From Corynebacterium lizhenjunii (lineage in GTDB: Bacteria > Actinomycetota > Actinomycetes > Mycobacteriales > Mycobacteriaceae): a DNA stretch of 64,000 nt. Below, piece by piece: positions 9,397 through 16,111 of this stretch. The stretch is from positions 1,240,001-1,304,000 of the forward strand of contig NZ_CP064954.1 of NCBI RefSeq assembly GCF_011038655.2, read 5' to 3'. The notes beneath the pieces were generated by a model, which worked only from the letters and a program-made list of their open reading frames with translations, was not told where the DNA came from and made no database searches. Position 1 is the first letter of the stretch. Every line of letters starts with the position of its first letter. Made by a program: the position numbers and the translations under genes.

Positions 9397-10959
9397 TTAA
9401 CGCCGCGCCTGCCCGGCCGCAAGAGTCAAAACAATGCCCAGGGCCACCAAGAGCCCCTGGATCCACGCCCCGAACTTCACCGCAGGGGTCACGGACTGGC
9501 GCAACGGCAACTCCTCTACCAAATATCCAGGCTCGAAGATCCCGGTTGATTGCGACACACTGCCATCCGGGTGGACCAAAGCAGAGACCCCGGACGTCGC
9601 CGCGACCACCACGGCGCGATCAGTTTCTATCGCCCGCAGCCGACTCATGGCCAGCTGCTGGTAGGTCTGATCAGAAAAACCAAAGGTGGCGTTGTTGGTG
9701 GGCGTGGTCATTATCTGCGCACCGGAGCGAATTGATGACCGGAAAGCACCATCAAAGGCAACCTCATAGCACGTGGCCACGCCTACCTTATGGCCGGCCA
9801 TGGTGACCACACCTGGGCCATTGCCAGGCTTGAAGTCCCCAGCCAGGTCCACCATGTCTGAAAACTTCCGGAAAAACTCCCGCATCGGCATGGTCTCCCC
9901 AAAGGGCTGGAGGTATTTCTTATGGTGAAACTCCCCGGCGCTGGCACGCCTAGCTCCGGGGTTGAACACTTGCATGGTGTTGCGCTCGCCTACCTCGTCT
10001 ACCGTCAGCGTGCCCACCAGCACCGGAACCTGCACCGCCTGCACAGCACTAGAAATTAGCGCCATGGCTTCGCCATCCCGGAAGGGGTTGACGTCCGAGG
10101 AGTTCTCTGGCCAGATCACCAGCTCCGGCTTCGCAGCGGCGGCCTGCTTGGTCACATCCACGTGGTTGGCCAGCACGGCTCGGCGCTGGGCATTAAAGTC
10201 CAGGCCCAGCCGGGGGACGTTGCCCTGGATGGCGGCAACGCGAATTGAGGCGGCATCGGCAGGCTTAGGCATGCCACCTGCCACCGCCCCTGCAGCCAGG
10301 GGCACGCACACCGCCAGGAGTGCGGCGGGGCAGCGCTGTACCAACAACGCGACCAACCCGGTGCCCACCAGGGCTGCGGCCGCCGTGACCAGGGCAGGAC
10401 CGCCCCAGGCAGCCAGACCCGCCAGCGGCCCATTAATCTGCCCCCAAGCCAGGCGCACCCAGCTAAACCCGCCAAAGGGCACCGAGGAACGCAGCAGCTC
10501 TACCGCGAGGTACAGCAGCCCAAAGCCTGCCCAGCCCCAGCGCACGCCCGCGAGCCAGGTTGCGCCCCAGCCCAGCACCACGGCATATAGGCTCAGCCAC
10601 ACGGCAAGCGCCACATAGGGCAGTGTGCCCACCAGCTCCCCAATCCACGGCAGCAACAGGATGTACAGCGCCAGGCTGTGCAGTACCGCAATGCCGGCGC
10701 CCCCACCGACCCCAGGGGCCCGGCCCTGCGGCCAGCTCAGTGCCAGCCAGAGCATGCCGATGCCCCCGATACCCGCCCACCACAGCCCGTGCGGTTCATA
10801 AGACAGGTAGACCAAACCGCCGGACATGACGGCGAGCAGCGCGCGCAGCACCACCCATCCCATAGAAGCCCGGTCCAGGCGCTTGCGCGGTTTAGCGCTC
10901 GGGGCGGCCGAAGTCGTCTGGGTCAACGTTCTGGCTCCAACGGGTGATTTCCTCTTCAT
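9397..10959 (-). CDS. lnt: Apolipoprotein N-acyltransferase
   Basis: Lnt N-acylates the lipobox cysteine of lipoproteins at the outer face of the cytoplasmic membrane. The protein has several N-terminal membrane helices and a periplasmic nitrilase domain with the catalytic triad visible as VIWPENSS (Glu), HKKYLQPFGE (Lys) and VATCYEVAFD (Cys). The ATG at 10959 gives 520 residues and has AGAGGA five bases upstream. It overlaps the fxsA reading frame by 68 bases; a TTG at 10926 with GGAG upstream is an alternative. Synteny with ppm1 supports the call. Confidence 0.93.
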   Translation of the reverse strand: MKRKSPVGARTLTQTTSAAPSAKPRKRLDRASMGWVVLRALLAVMSGGLVYLSYEPHGLWWAGIGGIGMLWLALSWPQGRAPGVGGGAGIAVLHSLALYILLLPWIGELVGTLPYVALAVWLSLYAVVLGWGATWLAGVRWGWAGFGLLYLAVELLRSSVPFGGFSWVRLAWGQINGPLAGLAAWGGPALVTAAAALVGTGLVALLVQRCPAALLAVCVPLAAGAVAGGMPKPADAASIRVAAIQGNVPRLGLDFNAQRRAVLANHVDVTKQAAAAKPELVIWPENSSDVNPFRDGEAMALISSAVQAVQVPVLVGTLTVDEVGERNTMQVFNPGARRASAGEFHHKKYLQPFGETMPMREFFRKFSDMVDLAGDFKPGNGPGVVTMAGHKVGVATCYEVAFDGAFRSSIRSGAQIMTTPTNNATFGFSDQTYQQLAMSRLRAIETDRAVVVAATSGVSALVHPDGSVSQSTGIFEPGYLVEELPLRQSVTPAVKFGAWIQGLLVALGIVLTLAAGQARR

Positions 10960-11449
10960 CAATGTCCTCTGCAGCGTCTGCCGGGATGTCCTCAGCGTCG
11001 ATGACCTCCGGCCCACCAGCGGCCCTGAAGGAACCATAGGAGGTCGCACGGGCGGCATCGGCCATGGGTGAGGCCTGGTAGAAACGCACCCCGGCGTCTT
11101 CTAGACCGCGCACCAGGCGCACGCCTAGCGCCCGGCGCATCAACGCCCGGGTGGGCGGGAACATGAGCAGCAGACCAAAGGCGGAGGAGACAAATCCTGG
11201 CACAGTCAGCAGCAGCCCGCCCATGATGGTCAGGCCCACATTGCCCGCGAGTGCGCCGGTGCTGCCCCGCGTGCGCGCGCTGGCTTGCTGGGCCAATAAC
11301 CGCCGGACCTCCCACATTGCCACCGACATCCCGAAAATCATGGTCGCAAAAAGCGCTACCAGGGTCCAGCCCAGGCCAATGGCCTTGACCATCGCCCAAA
11401 ACGCCACGGTTTCGACCACAAAGTAGAAGAAGAAATACAGTAACGGCAT
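10892..11449 (-). CDS. fxsA: FxsA-family membrane protein
   Basis: This 185-residue protein (from ATG 11449, MPLLYFFFYFVVETV) has an N-terminal hydrophobic domain with about three or four helices, the FxsA region GWTLVALFATMIFGMSVAMWE and LTVPGFVSSAFGLLLMFPPTR, and an acidic cytoplasmic tail. FxsA in E. coli relieves phage T7 exclusion by F plasmid; its normal role is unknown. The frame is open further upstream to 11500, but the domain starts at the chosen ATG. It overlaps the start of lnt. Confidence 0.85.
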   Translation of the reverse strand: MPLLYFFFYFVVETVAFWAMVKAIGLGWTLVALFATMIFGMSVAMWEVRRLLAQQASARTRGSTGALAGNVGLTIMGGLLLTVPGFVSSAFGLLLMFPPTRALMRRALGVRLVRGLEDAGVRFYQASPMADAARATSYGSFRAAGGPEVIDAEDIPADAAEDIDEEEITRWSQNVDPDDFGRPER

Positions 11450-11531
11450 AGTGGCCCCAAGTGTAGCCGAAACCGTAGGGGCTAACCTGGCATCCCGCAT
11501 GGTTACCCGCCCAGGTAGAGACGTGGAGGTT

Positions 11532-11545
11532 TAGACTAGGCAACC
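11532..11545 (+). promoter_or_regulatory. Leaderless-type promoter of the CobG-like gene
   Basis: A TAGACT -10 box (11532-11537) lies eight bases before the ATG at 11546. There is no ribosome binding site, so transcription should start at or next to the start codon. Confidence 0.55.
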
Positions 11546-12295
11546 ATGAGCCTTGAGTTTTACCTTGCTGGCCCCTTAGCCCACGCCGAATGGACGGAGA
11601 TCGCCCACCTGGCTCGCAGTTTCGGCGCCGGGGCCATTGGGGTGGGACCGCACGCGACGTTGCAGTTGGACGTCAATCCCGGAGACCATGCGCAAGCTCA
11701 GGCGGCGGTGGCGCAGTCTTGCTTGCCGCTGAGCACCGTGCCCGTCCTGGTCGCTCCCCTTTCTGCCCCGGCCCGTCGCCTGGCACCGTCCCTTGCTACC
11801 GCGTTGCGCCCCCAGCTTGCCGATGCCCCCGCTACCCCCCTGCACATCTCCCTCGATCTGCCCGGCGTGGCTGCAGACATCACGATTGCGTTGCACGATG
11901 CTGACGCGGAGATTGATAGCCCGCACCTGGAAAGCCCGGCTGTGCGGGTGGGGTTGGAGGCGGTGAGCGCACGTGTCCACGACGTCGCAAGTGAGCTCCT
12001 GGGGGCCGCGCAGACCCGTGGTGTTGGAAGGAGGGAGACTCCGGCGACTGACCACCGACCCATCGGCTGGATAGAACTGGGCAAAGAACGTGTGGCACTT
12101 GGTGCGGGATTTGCTAGCCCCACCTTGGGCGCTGATGTGGCCGACCTGCTGGCGCACATGGACGTCGAGTCCTGGATTACCCCCTGGGGCGGGGTGTGTT
12201 TCCCGGACTTAAGCCCGGGCGAAGCCGAGGTGATCGCGCGCTTTTTGGCCCCGCGCGGGTTTATCTTCGACGCGGATTCGCCCTTCCTGCTCTAG
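11546..12295 (+). CDS. CobG-like protein, truncated (precorrin-3B synthase family)
   Basis: This 249-residue protein ends with PWGGVCFPDLSPGEAEVIARFLAPRGFIFD, which resembles the C-terminus of precorrin-3B synthase (CobG). An N-terminal half resembles the ferredoxin-like half-domain of nitrite/sulfite reductases. True CobG is about 400 residues and carries a four-cysteine [4Fe-4S] motif; here only two isolated cysteines are visible, so the redox centre is missing. In M. tuberculosis cobG and a DprE2-like reductase gene flank a cobalamin cluster; here they are adjacent and convergent with a 4-bp overlap. A decayed cobalamin remnant, perhaps reused, is the best reading. Confidence 0.6.
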   Translation: MSLEFYLAGPLAHAEWTEIAHLARSFGAGAIGVGPHATLQLDVNPGDHAQAQAAVAQSCLPLSTVPVLVAPLSAPARRLAPSLATALRPQLADAPATPLHISLDLPGVAADITIALHDADAEIDSPHLESPAVRVGLEAVSARVHDVASELLGAAQTRGVGRRETPATDHRPIGWIELGKERVALGAGFASPTLGADVADLLAHMDVESWITPWGGVCFPDLSPGEAEVIARFLAPRGFIFDADSPFLL

Positions 12296-13020
12296 CGGGG
12301 CATGCGCCGCCACAGTGGGCGGGGCACACAGCGCATGACCCACGCCAACAACCGCAGCCTTCCCGGGATCCACAAGGTGGTGCTGCGACCGGAGCCCGAA
12401 CGAATCTCGCGGGCGACGGCGGCGGCGACGGTGGGGGCATCGACAGACAAGGGTGCTGGGGACATCCCCGCAGTCATCGACCCAATAACAAACCCCGGCC
12501 GGGCCGTAATCAGCGCCAAAGGCCCGCCGTGCAGGCGATCCGCCAAGCCCTGGCAGAAGGCATCCAAGCCAGCTTTGGTGGAACCGTACACATAATTCGC
12601 GCGCCGAGCACGCCAGCCCGCGATGGAAGAAAAAGCCACGATGTGCCCGCGGTCCATCGTGTTTGTGAGCAGCGTGAGCACAGAGACCTGCGCGGTGTAA
12701 TCTACCGTGGCAATCTCACGCGCGTGTTCCGGATTCGTCTGCGCGCGTTCCTGGTCCCCCAAAATGCCGAAGGCAACGATGGCGGTGTGCAGCGGCCCGG
12801 CTAACTCTTGGGCTTGTGCCACCGCCGCGGCATGAGTTTGGGACTCTAGCGCGTCGAAGTCGATGACGTGGACGGCACTGGCCCCAGCGCGTTCAAAGCG
12901 GGCGACGTCTGGCGTGGTGCCGGGGCGAACGGCGAGTACTACCGGCCGCCCCGCACACAGCAAGGTACCCAGCTCCGTACCAATTTCACTTCGCCCGCCA
13001 AAGATGACCAAGCCACTCAT
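12292..13020 (-). CDS. Short-chain dehydrogenase/reductase, DprE2-like
   Basis: This 242-residue NAD(P)-dependent SDR has an N-terminal GGRSEIG nucleotide motif (variant of TGxxxGxG), the substrate-site FSSIAGWRARRANYVYGSTKAGLDAF (Ser, YxxxK) and a C-terminal RSTTLWIPGRLRLLAWVMRCVPRPLWRRMP tail. These resemble DprE2, which reduces decaprenylphosphoryl-2-keto-erythropentofuranose in arabinan precursor synthesis. It is more likely a DprE2 paralogue than DprE2 itself, since no dprE1 is adjacent. It starts immediately after the M24 peptidase stop (13021), so the two may be co-transcribed. Confidence 0.8.
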   Translation of the reverse strand: MSGLVIFGGRSEIGTELGTLLCAGRPVVLAVRPGTTPDVARFERAGASAVHVIDFDALESQTHAAAVAQAQELAGPLHTAIVAFGILGDQERAQTNPEHAREIATVDYTAQVSVLTLLTNTMDRGHIVAFSSIAGWRARRANYVYGSTKAGLDAFCQGLADRLHGGPLALITARPGFVIGSMTAGMSPAPLSVDAPTVAAAVAREIRSGSGRSTTLWIPGRLRLLAWVMRCVPRPLWRRMPR

Positions 13021-14154
13021 TTAGCGCAGACCCCGCTCCACCTGGTTGAGGCTACGAATCCCCTCCGGGGTGGTGACCACAATGTCTTCTAAGCGCATGC
13101 CCCAGTGGCCGGCTCGGTAGATGCCTGGCTCGATGGAAAATGCCATATTCTCCAGCAGCTGCAGCTGGTTGCCGCCGACGATAAAGGGCTCTTCATGCAC
13201 CGACAGGCCAATCCCATGGCCTGTGCGGTGGAAGAACTCCTCCCCGTAGCCGGCTTCCCGCAACACCTCACGGGCGGCCTCATCAACCGTACCCGCACTT
13301 CTGCCCGGGCCGGCTAGTTCACGTGCGGCCTTTTGGGCACGTTCCAAGACCTCGTAGGCCTGCACAAACTCTTCGCTCGCAGCCTCTGGCCCGCCCACCA
13401 CGTAGGTGCGGGTGCAATCCGAGTGATACCCCGCGCCCAGGGTCCCACCCAAGTCCACCACCACCGGATCCCCTAGCTCCAGCGCGCGGCCGCTAAAACT
13501 GTGGTGCGGGTTGGCCCCGTTGGGCCCAGAACCGACGATGACAAAGTCCACCGAGTCGTGTTCTTCCAAAATCCGCTGGTGCAAAACCTCTGCCACCTGG
13601 GCTTCCGTGGCCCCCGGTACCAGCAATTCCGGCACCCCGGCATGGACCCGATCAATGGCCCGCGCGGCTGCTTCCAGCTGCGCGATCTCTTCCGGATCTT
13701 TTACGCTAAACAAGGCTGCCAGCACCGTGTTGGCCAGCACGAAGCGGGCGCTAGTGTGCTCCTGCAGCCGCAGCAGATGGTCCGCGCGGAGTTCCCCGGT
13801 GACCGCCCACACAGCTGCCCCGCCACTGCCCTCGCCGATGCCCTCTGCGACCGTCGCATAAGGGTCCTGGCCGTCGCGCCACGCTACGATGGCTAGCTCG
13901 AGCTCAGCCACGGGGGCATCGGCAAGATCAGCGACATCGGTTTGTGGCGCCACGATAAACGGATCCCCATCGGCTGGGATTACCAACGCGGTCAAGCGCT
14001 CATGGGAAGAAACCCAGGAACCGGTCAGGTATGCAAACTCCGCACCGGTACCCACCACGACGGCATCCAGGGCGGAATCGGCTGCCAGGCCCTTGGCCTG
14101 GGCCAAACGCTGGGCATAGACTTCTGCAGGAAACTTCGACTCGAGTAACGTCAT
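13021..14154 (-). CDS. M24-family Xaa-Pro dipeptidase/aminopeptidase
   Basis: This 377-residue metallopeptidase probably cleaves peptides at proline in the cytosol. The five metal ligands are visible: Asp in VVVDLGG, Asp in HSDCTRTYVV, His in HRTGHGIGLSVHE, Glu in FSIEPGIY and Glu in MRLEDIV. The N-terminal creatinase-like domain precedes them. The ATG at 14154 is used because TACACT lies six bases upstream, fitting a leaderless mRNA. It is divergent from the trypsin-like protease gene and corresponds in position to mycobacterial PepE. Confidence 0.92.
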   Translation of the reverse strand: MTLLESKFPAEVYAQRLAQAKGLAADSALDAVVVGTGAEFAYLTGSWVSSHERLTALVIPADGDPFIVAPQTDVADLADAPVAELELAIVAWRDGQDPYATVAEGIGEGSGGAAVWAVTGELRADHLLRLQEHTSARFVLANTVLAALFSVKDPEEIAQLEAAARAIDRVHAGVPELLVPGATEAQVAEVLHQRILEEHDSVDFVIVGSGPNGANPHHSFSGRALELGDPVVVDLGGTLGAGYHSDCTRTYVVGGPEAASEEFVQAYEVLERAQKAARELAGPGRSAGTVDEAAREVLREAGYGEEFFHRTGHGIGLSVHEEPFIVGGNQLQLLENMAFSIEPGIYRAGHWGMRLEDIVVTTPEGIRSLNQVERGLR

Positions 14155-14165
14155 GCCCGTAGTGT
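14155..14165 (-). promoter_or_regulatory. Leaderless-type promoter of the M24 peptidase gene
   Basis: On the minus strand TACACT (14165-14160) is followed by six bases and the ATG at 14154. There is no ribosome binding site. Confidence 0.5.
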
Positions 14166-14242
14166 AGTTGCTGACCTGCCCTAATTGGTACAACACCTGC
14201 CGCCGTGCCCCAACCGCCAACCCACTGGATTCAAGGAGACTC

Positions 14243-14866
14243 ATGGTCCATGCAGTACGCATTCGCCACCGCGGTTCCACGTGTTCTGGCGTCTTGGTTT
14301 CTCCCACCCTTCGCCCTGGAGTGGCCGCCACGCACTTCGTGCTGACGTGTGCGCATTTCTTTGCTACAAGCACCAGCTCCACCACCCCACCGGGGACCTA
14401 CCTCGTGGAGGTCCCTCTGCCCGGCCGGCCGCTGCTGCGCATCCCAGTCGCTGCCGTGCGCACCATCGACGGCACCGACCTGGCCGTGGTTCGCCTCCAA
14501 CGGCCCACACCGCCGGTAAGCCTGGCGGCTTTTGCCGCCCCCACGTGGGGCCAGCGGCTAGAGACCTGTGGTTTCGGTGGCCTGGCCACTAGCCACCACG
14601 GGCCTGCTACCCGCCCCGGCCGACTCTGGCTACAACTGCCGCTAGCCTGGTCCCGCACCAGCACCACCCGGGTGCGCCACGCGCTAGTCTTGCGCAGCTG
14701 CGCCATCAAAGGCGACAGTGGCGGGCCCGTGTGTGCCGCCACTGGTGCCGTGGTCGGTATTCAGTCCCTCATCCTGGATCCCTTCGGCCACAACCTTGGC
14801 CTTGCCACCGCCGCCGCAGTCCAGCCCCACCGGCGGGCAATTCTAAGCGCCCTGGGGGCGTTGTGA
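14243..14866 (+). CDS. Trypsin-like serine protease without a signal peptide
   Basis: This 207-residue chymotrypsin-fold protease has the catalytic His in VLTCAHFF, Asp in GTDLAVVRL and Ser in CAIKGDSGGPV. AAGGAG lies four bases before the ATG at 14243, which fixes the start. The protein begins MVHAVRIRHRGSTCSGVLVSP, already inside the protease fold, with no signal peptide and no activation propeptide. Either it acts in the cytosol or secretion information has been lost. Extending upstream to 14168 adds only 25 residues with no signal. A gene remnant follows three bases after its stop. Confidence 0.85.
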   Translation: MVHAVRIRHRGSTCSGVLVSPTLRPGVAATHFVLTCAHFFATSTSSTTPPGTYLVEVPLPGRPLLRIPVAAVRTIDGTDLAVVRLQRPTPPVSLAAFAAPTWGQRLETCGFGGLATSHHGPATRPGRLWLQLPLAWSRTSTTRVRHALVLRSCAIKGDSGGPVCAATGAVVGIQSLILDPFGHNLGLATAAAVQPHRRAILSALGAL

Positions 14867-15262
14867 GGATGACTTTACAGGGAGCACTCGGGCAGGAGTT
14901 GCGCTATTCCCTTTCGGCAGACTTTGCGGCCTACCGCAGTTTGGAATCGGTTTTCGGTTGGGACGATGAACGGCCCCGGCTGTCGACGAACGTGACGCAT
15001 TTTCTGCGCGCGGGGCTCTCCCCGCCCATAACACAATGTCGTGTTCGCGGAGAAAACGCGTCACCTTGTAGCTCTGCGCAGACGCCGGATCCCCCTGCAA
15101 AAACCGACCATGAATCCCGCCAGCCTCACTGACACCAGCAATCGATGACAGCGCAGAGGACATGGCTCCAGACGTGTTGGCAGAAGCGCGGGCAATACGG
15201 CGCACGATGTCCAGAACGGACTTGGTTACCTGTGAATATGAGTTGAGATCGATGTAGATCAT
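14843..15262 (-). CDS. Hypothetical protein, probably 3'-truncated
   Basis: The 139-residue frame begins MIYIDLNSYSQVTKSVLDIV and is a plausible helical protein for about the first 78 residues, to REHDIVLWAG. Beyond that it becomes an Arg/Pro/Ser-rich tail that overlaps the opposite-strand remnant and even the protease stop. The start overlaps the stop of the upstream lipoprotein gene (ATGA), with GGTGGAA upstream, so the two are translationally coupled. The N-terminal helical part looks like a small secreted helical protein of the WXG100 type, but no W-x-G motif is present, so this is only a resemblance. Confidence 0.5.
   Translation of the reverse strand: MIYIDLNSYSQVTKSVLDIVRRIARASANTSGAMSSALSSIAGVSEAGGIHGRFLQGDPASAQSYKVTRFLREHDIVLWAGRAPRAENASRSSTAGAVHRPNRKPIPNCGRPQSLPKGNSATPARVLPVKSSSQRPQGA
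14869..15020 (+). pseudogene. Remnant of a downstream gene (5' end only)
   Basis: An ATG at 14869, three bases after the protease stop and with GTGAGG just before it, opens a frame that reads like protein for about 48 residues (MTLQGALGQELRYSLSADF, then SVFGWDDERPRLSTN and VTHFLRAG). It then becomes proline- and serine-rich until a stop near 15130. It overlaps the minus-strand gene 14843-15262. The protein-like part stops at about the same place (15010-15030) as the protein-like part of that opposing gene. I interpret this as a 5' gene fragment left by a deletion. No family was recognised. Confidence 0.45.
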
Positions 15263-15876
15263 TTTTCCACCCCGTAGAGTTGTTCGATGATTTTGGTTGG
15301 CACCTCGCATAAGGTGCTACCACTTGGTGTATTCGGCCAACCTGAATAGTCGACCGCTATGAACCCTGCCGGGGTCTCTACCCCGGAGAGGCAATAGTAG
15401 TCTGTGAAGAATTCGGGAGAACCAAGCACGGCGCTGCCGTTTAGCCTGGCCGCTTGCTCAGTAGAAACCCGAAGCGGGCCATTTGCAGTAAGCTGCTGAA
15501 GACTTAAGGGGTATGCAATCAGGGCAAATAGTCCTGGCCCCTCCACGGCGTCAATGTGGATTGAGCACGCATACGGCTCATAGCTGTCCGGCCCCTTAGG
15601 ATCCTTGGTTATCCCCAGTCCCGCCAGAAACTCGTCCGGAATGTCCTCGCACGGCTTGAAAGGCTCGAACCCCGGTGCATTCGGGTCAAAGGGACCCGGT
15701 GGGGGCATGCGGAAGCTGGGCGGAGGGGCATCGGCAAGCTCGGTGTGCACAGACTCTGCAGCAAGAGTGCTGGATCGCGCGGGGTCTGGGGTGGTATCGG
15801 GAACTGGGCGGCAAGCAGTGAGCGTGACCAGGCAGGCGGCGATGATGGCCAGGCCGGGGTATGGGTGACTGTGCAT
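15259..15876 (-). CDS. DUF3558-like lipoprotein
   Basis: This 205-residue secreted lipoprotein has a type II signal peptide with lipobox LVTLTAC (Cys at about residue 22). A proline-rich linker follows, then a domain starting PCEDIPDEFLAGLGI, with further cysteines (CSIHID, CLSGVETP, LCEVP). The layout matches the actinobacterial DUF3558 family. GAAGGA lies upstream of the ATG. It overlaps the following hypothetical gene by four bases. The function is unknown; the cysteines probably form disulphides outside the cell. Confidence 0.7.
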   Translation of the reverse strand: MHSHPYPGLAIIAACLVTLTACRPVPDTTPDPARSSTLAAESVHTELADAPPPSFRMPPPGPFDPNAPGFEPFKPCEDIPDEFLAGLGITKDPKGPDSYEPYACSIHIDAVEGPGLFALIAYPLSLQQLTANGPLRVSTEQAARLNGSAVLGSPEFFTDYYCLSGVETPAGFIAVDYSGWPNTPSGSTLCEVPTKIIEQLYGVEK

Positions 15877-16111
15877 AGTGTGTCCTTCAGCGCTACGGCG
15901 GGATAGGGAAAGTAAAGAGACAACGCACTGCCGCGGGTAGACGCGGGCGTAAATTCCCCCTTTAAGTCAAATAGCATGCCGCACGACTGCCTGTTTGTCA
16001 CCCCTTTTGGGAAAACTTTTCTAAAGCCGCAGGATAATGGCAGAAAATTCTTCCTCAAAGGTGCCGCCGGGGGACTTTGGCGCTGCAGGAAGAAATCATG
16101 CCAGGAGGGGT

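Noticed and set aside
15262..15310. Upstream start for the hypothetical gene before 15262
   Set aside because: The frame is open to 15310, but that part lies inside the lipoprotein gene. The ATG at 15262 has an RBS and the typical ATGA overlap.
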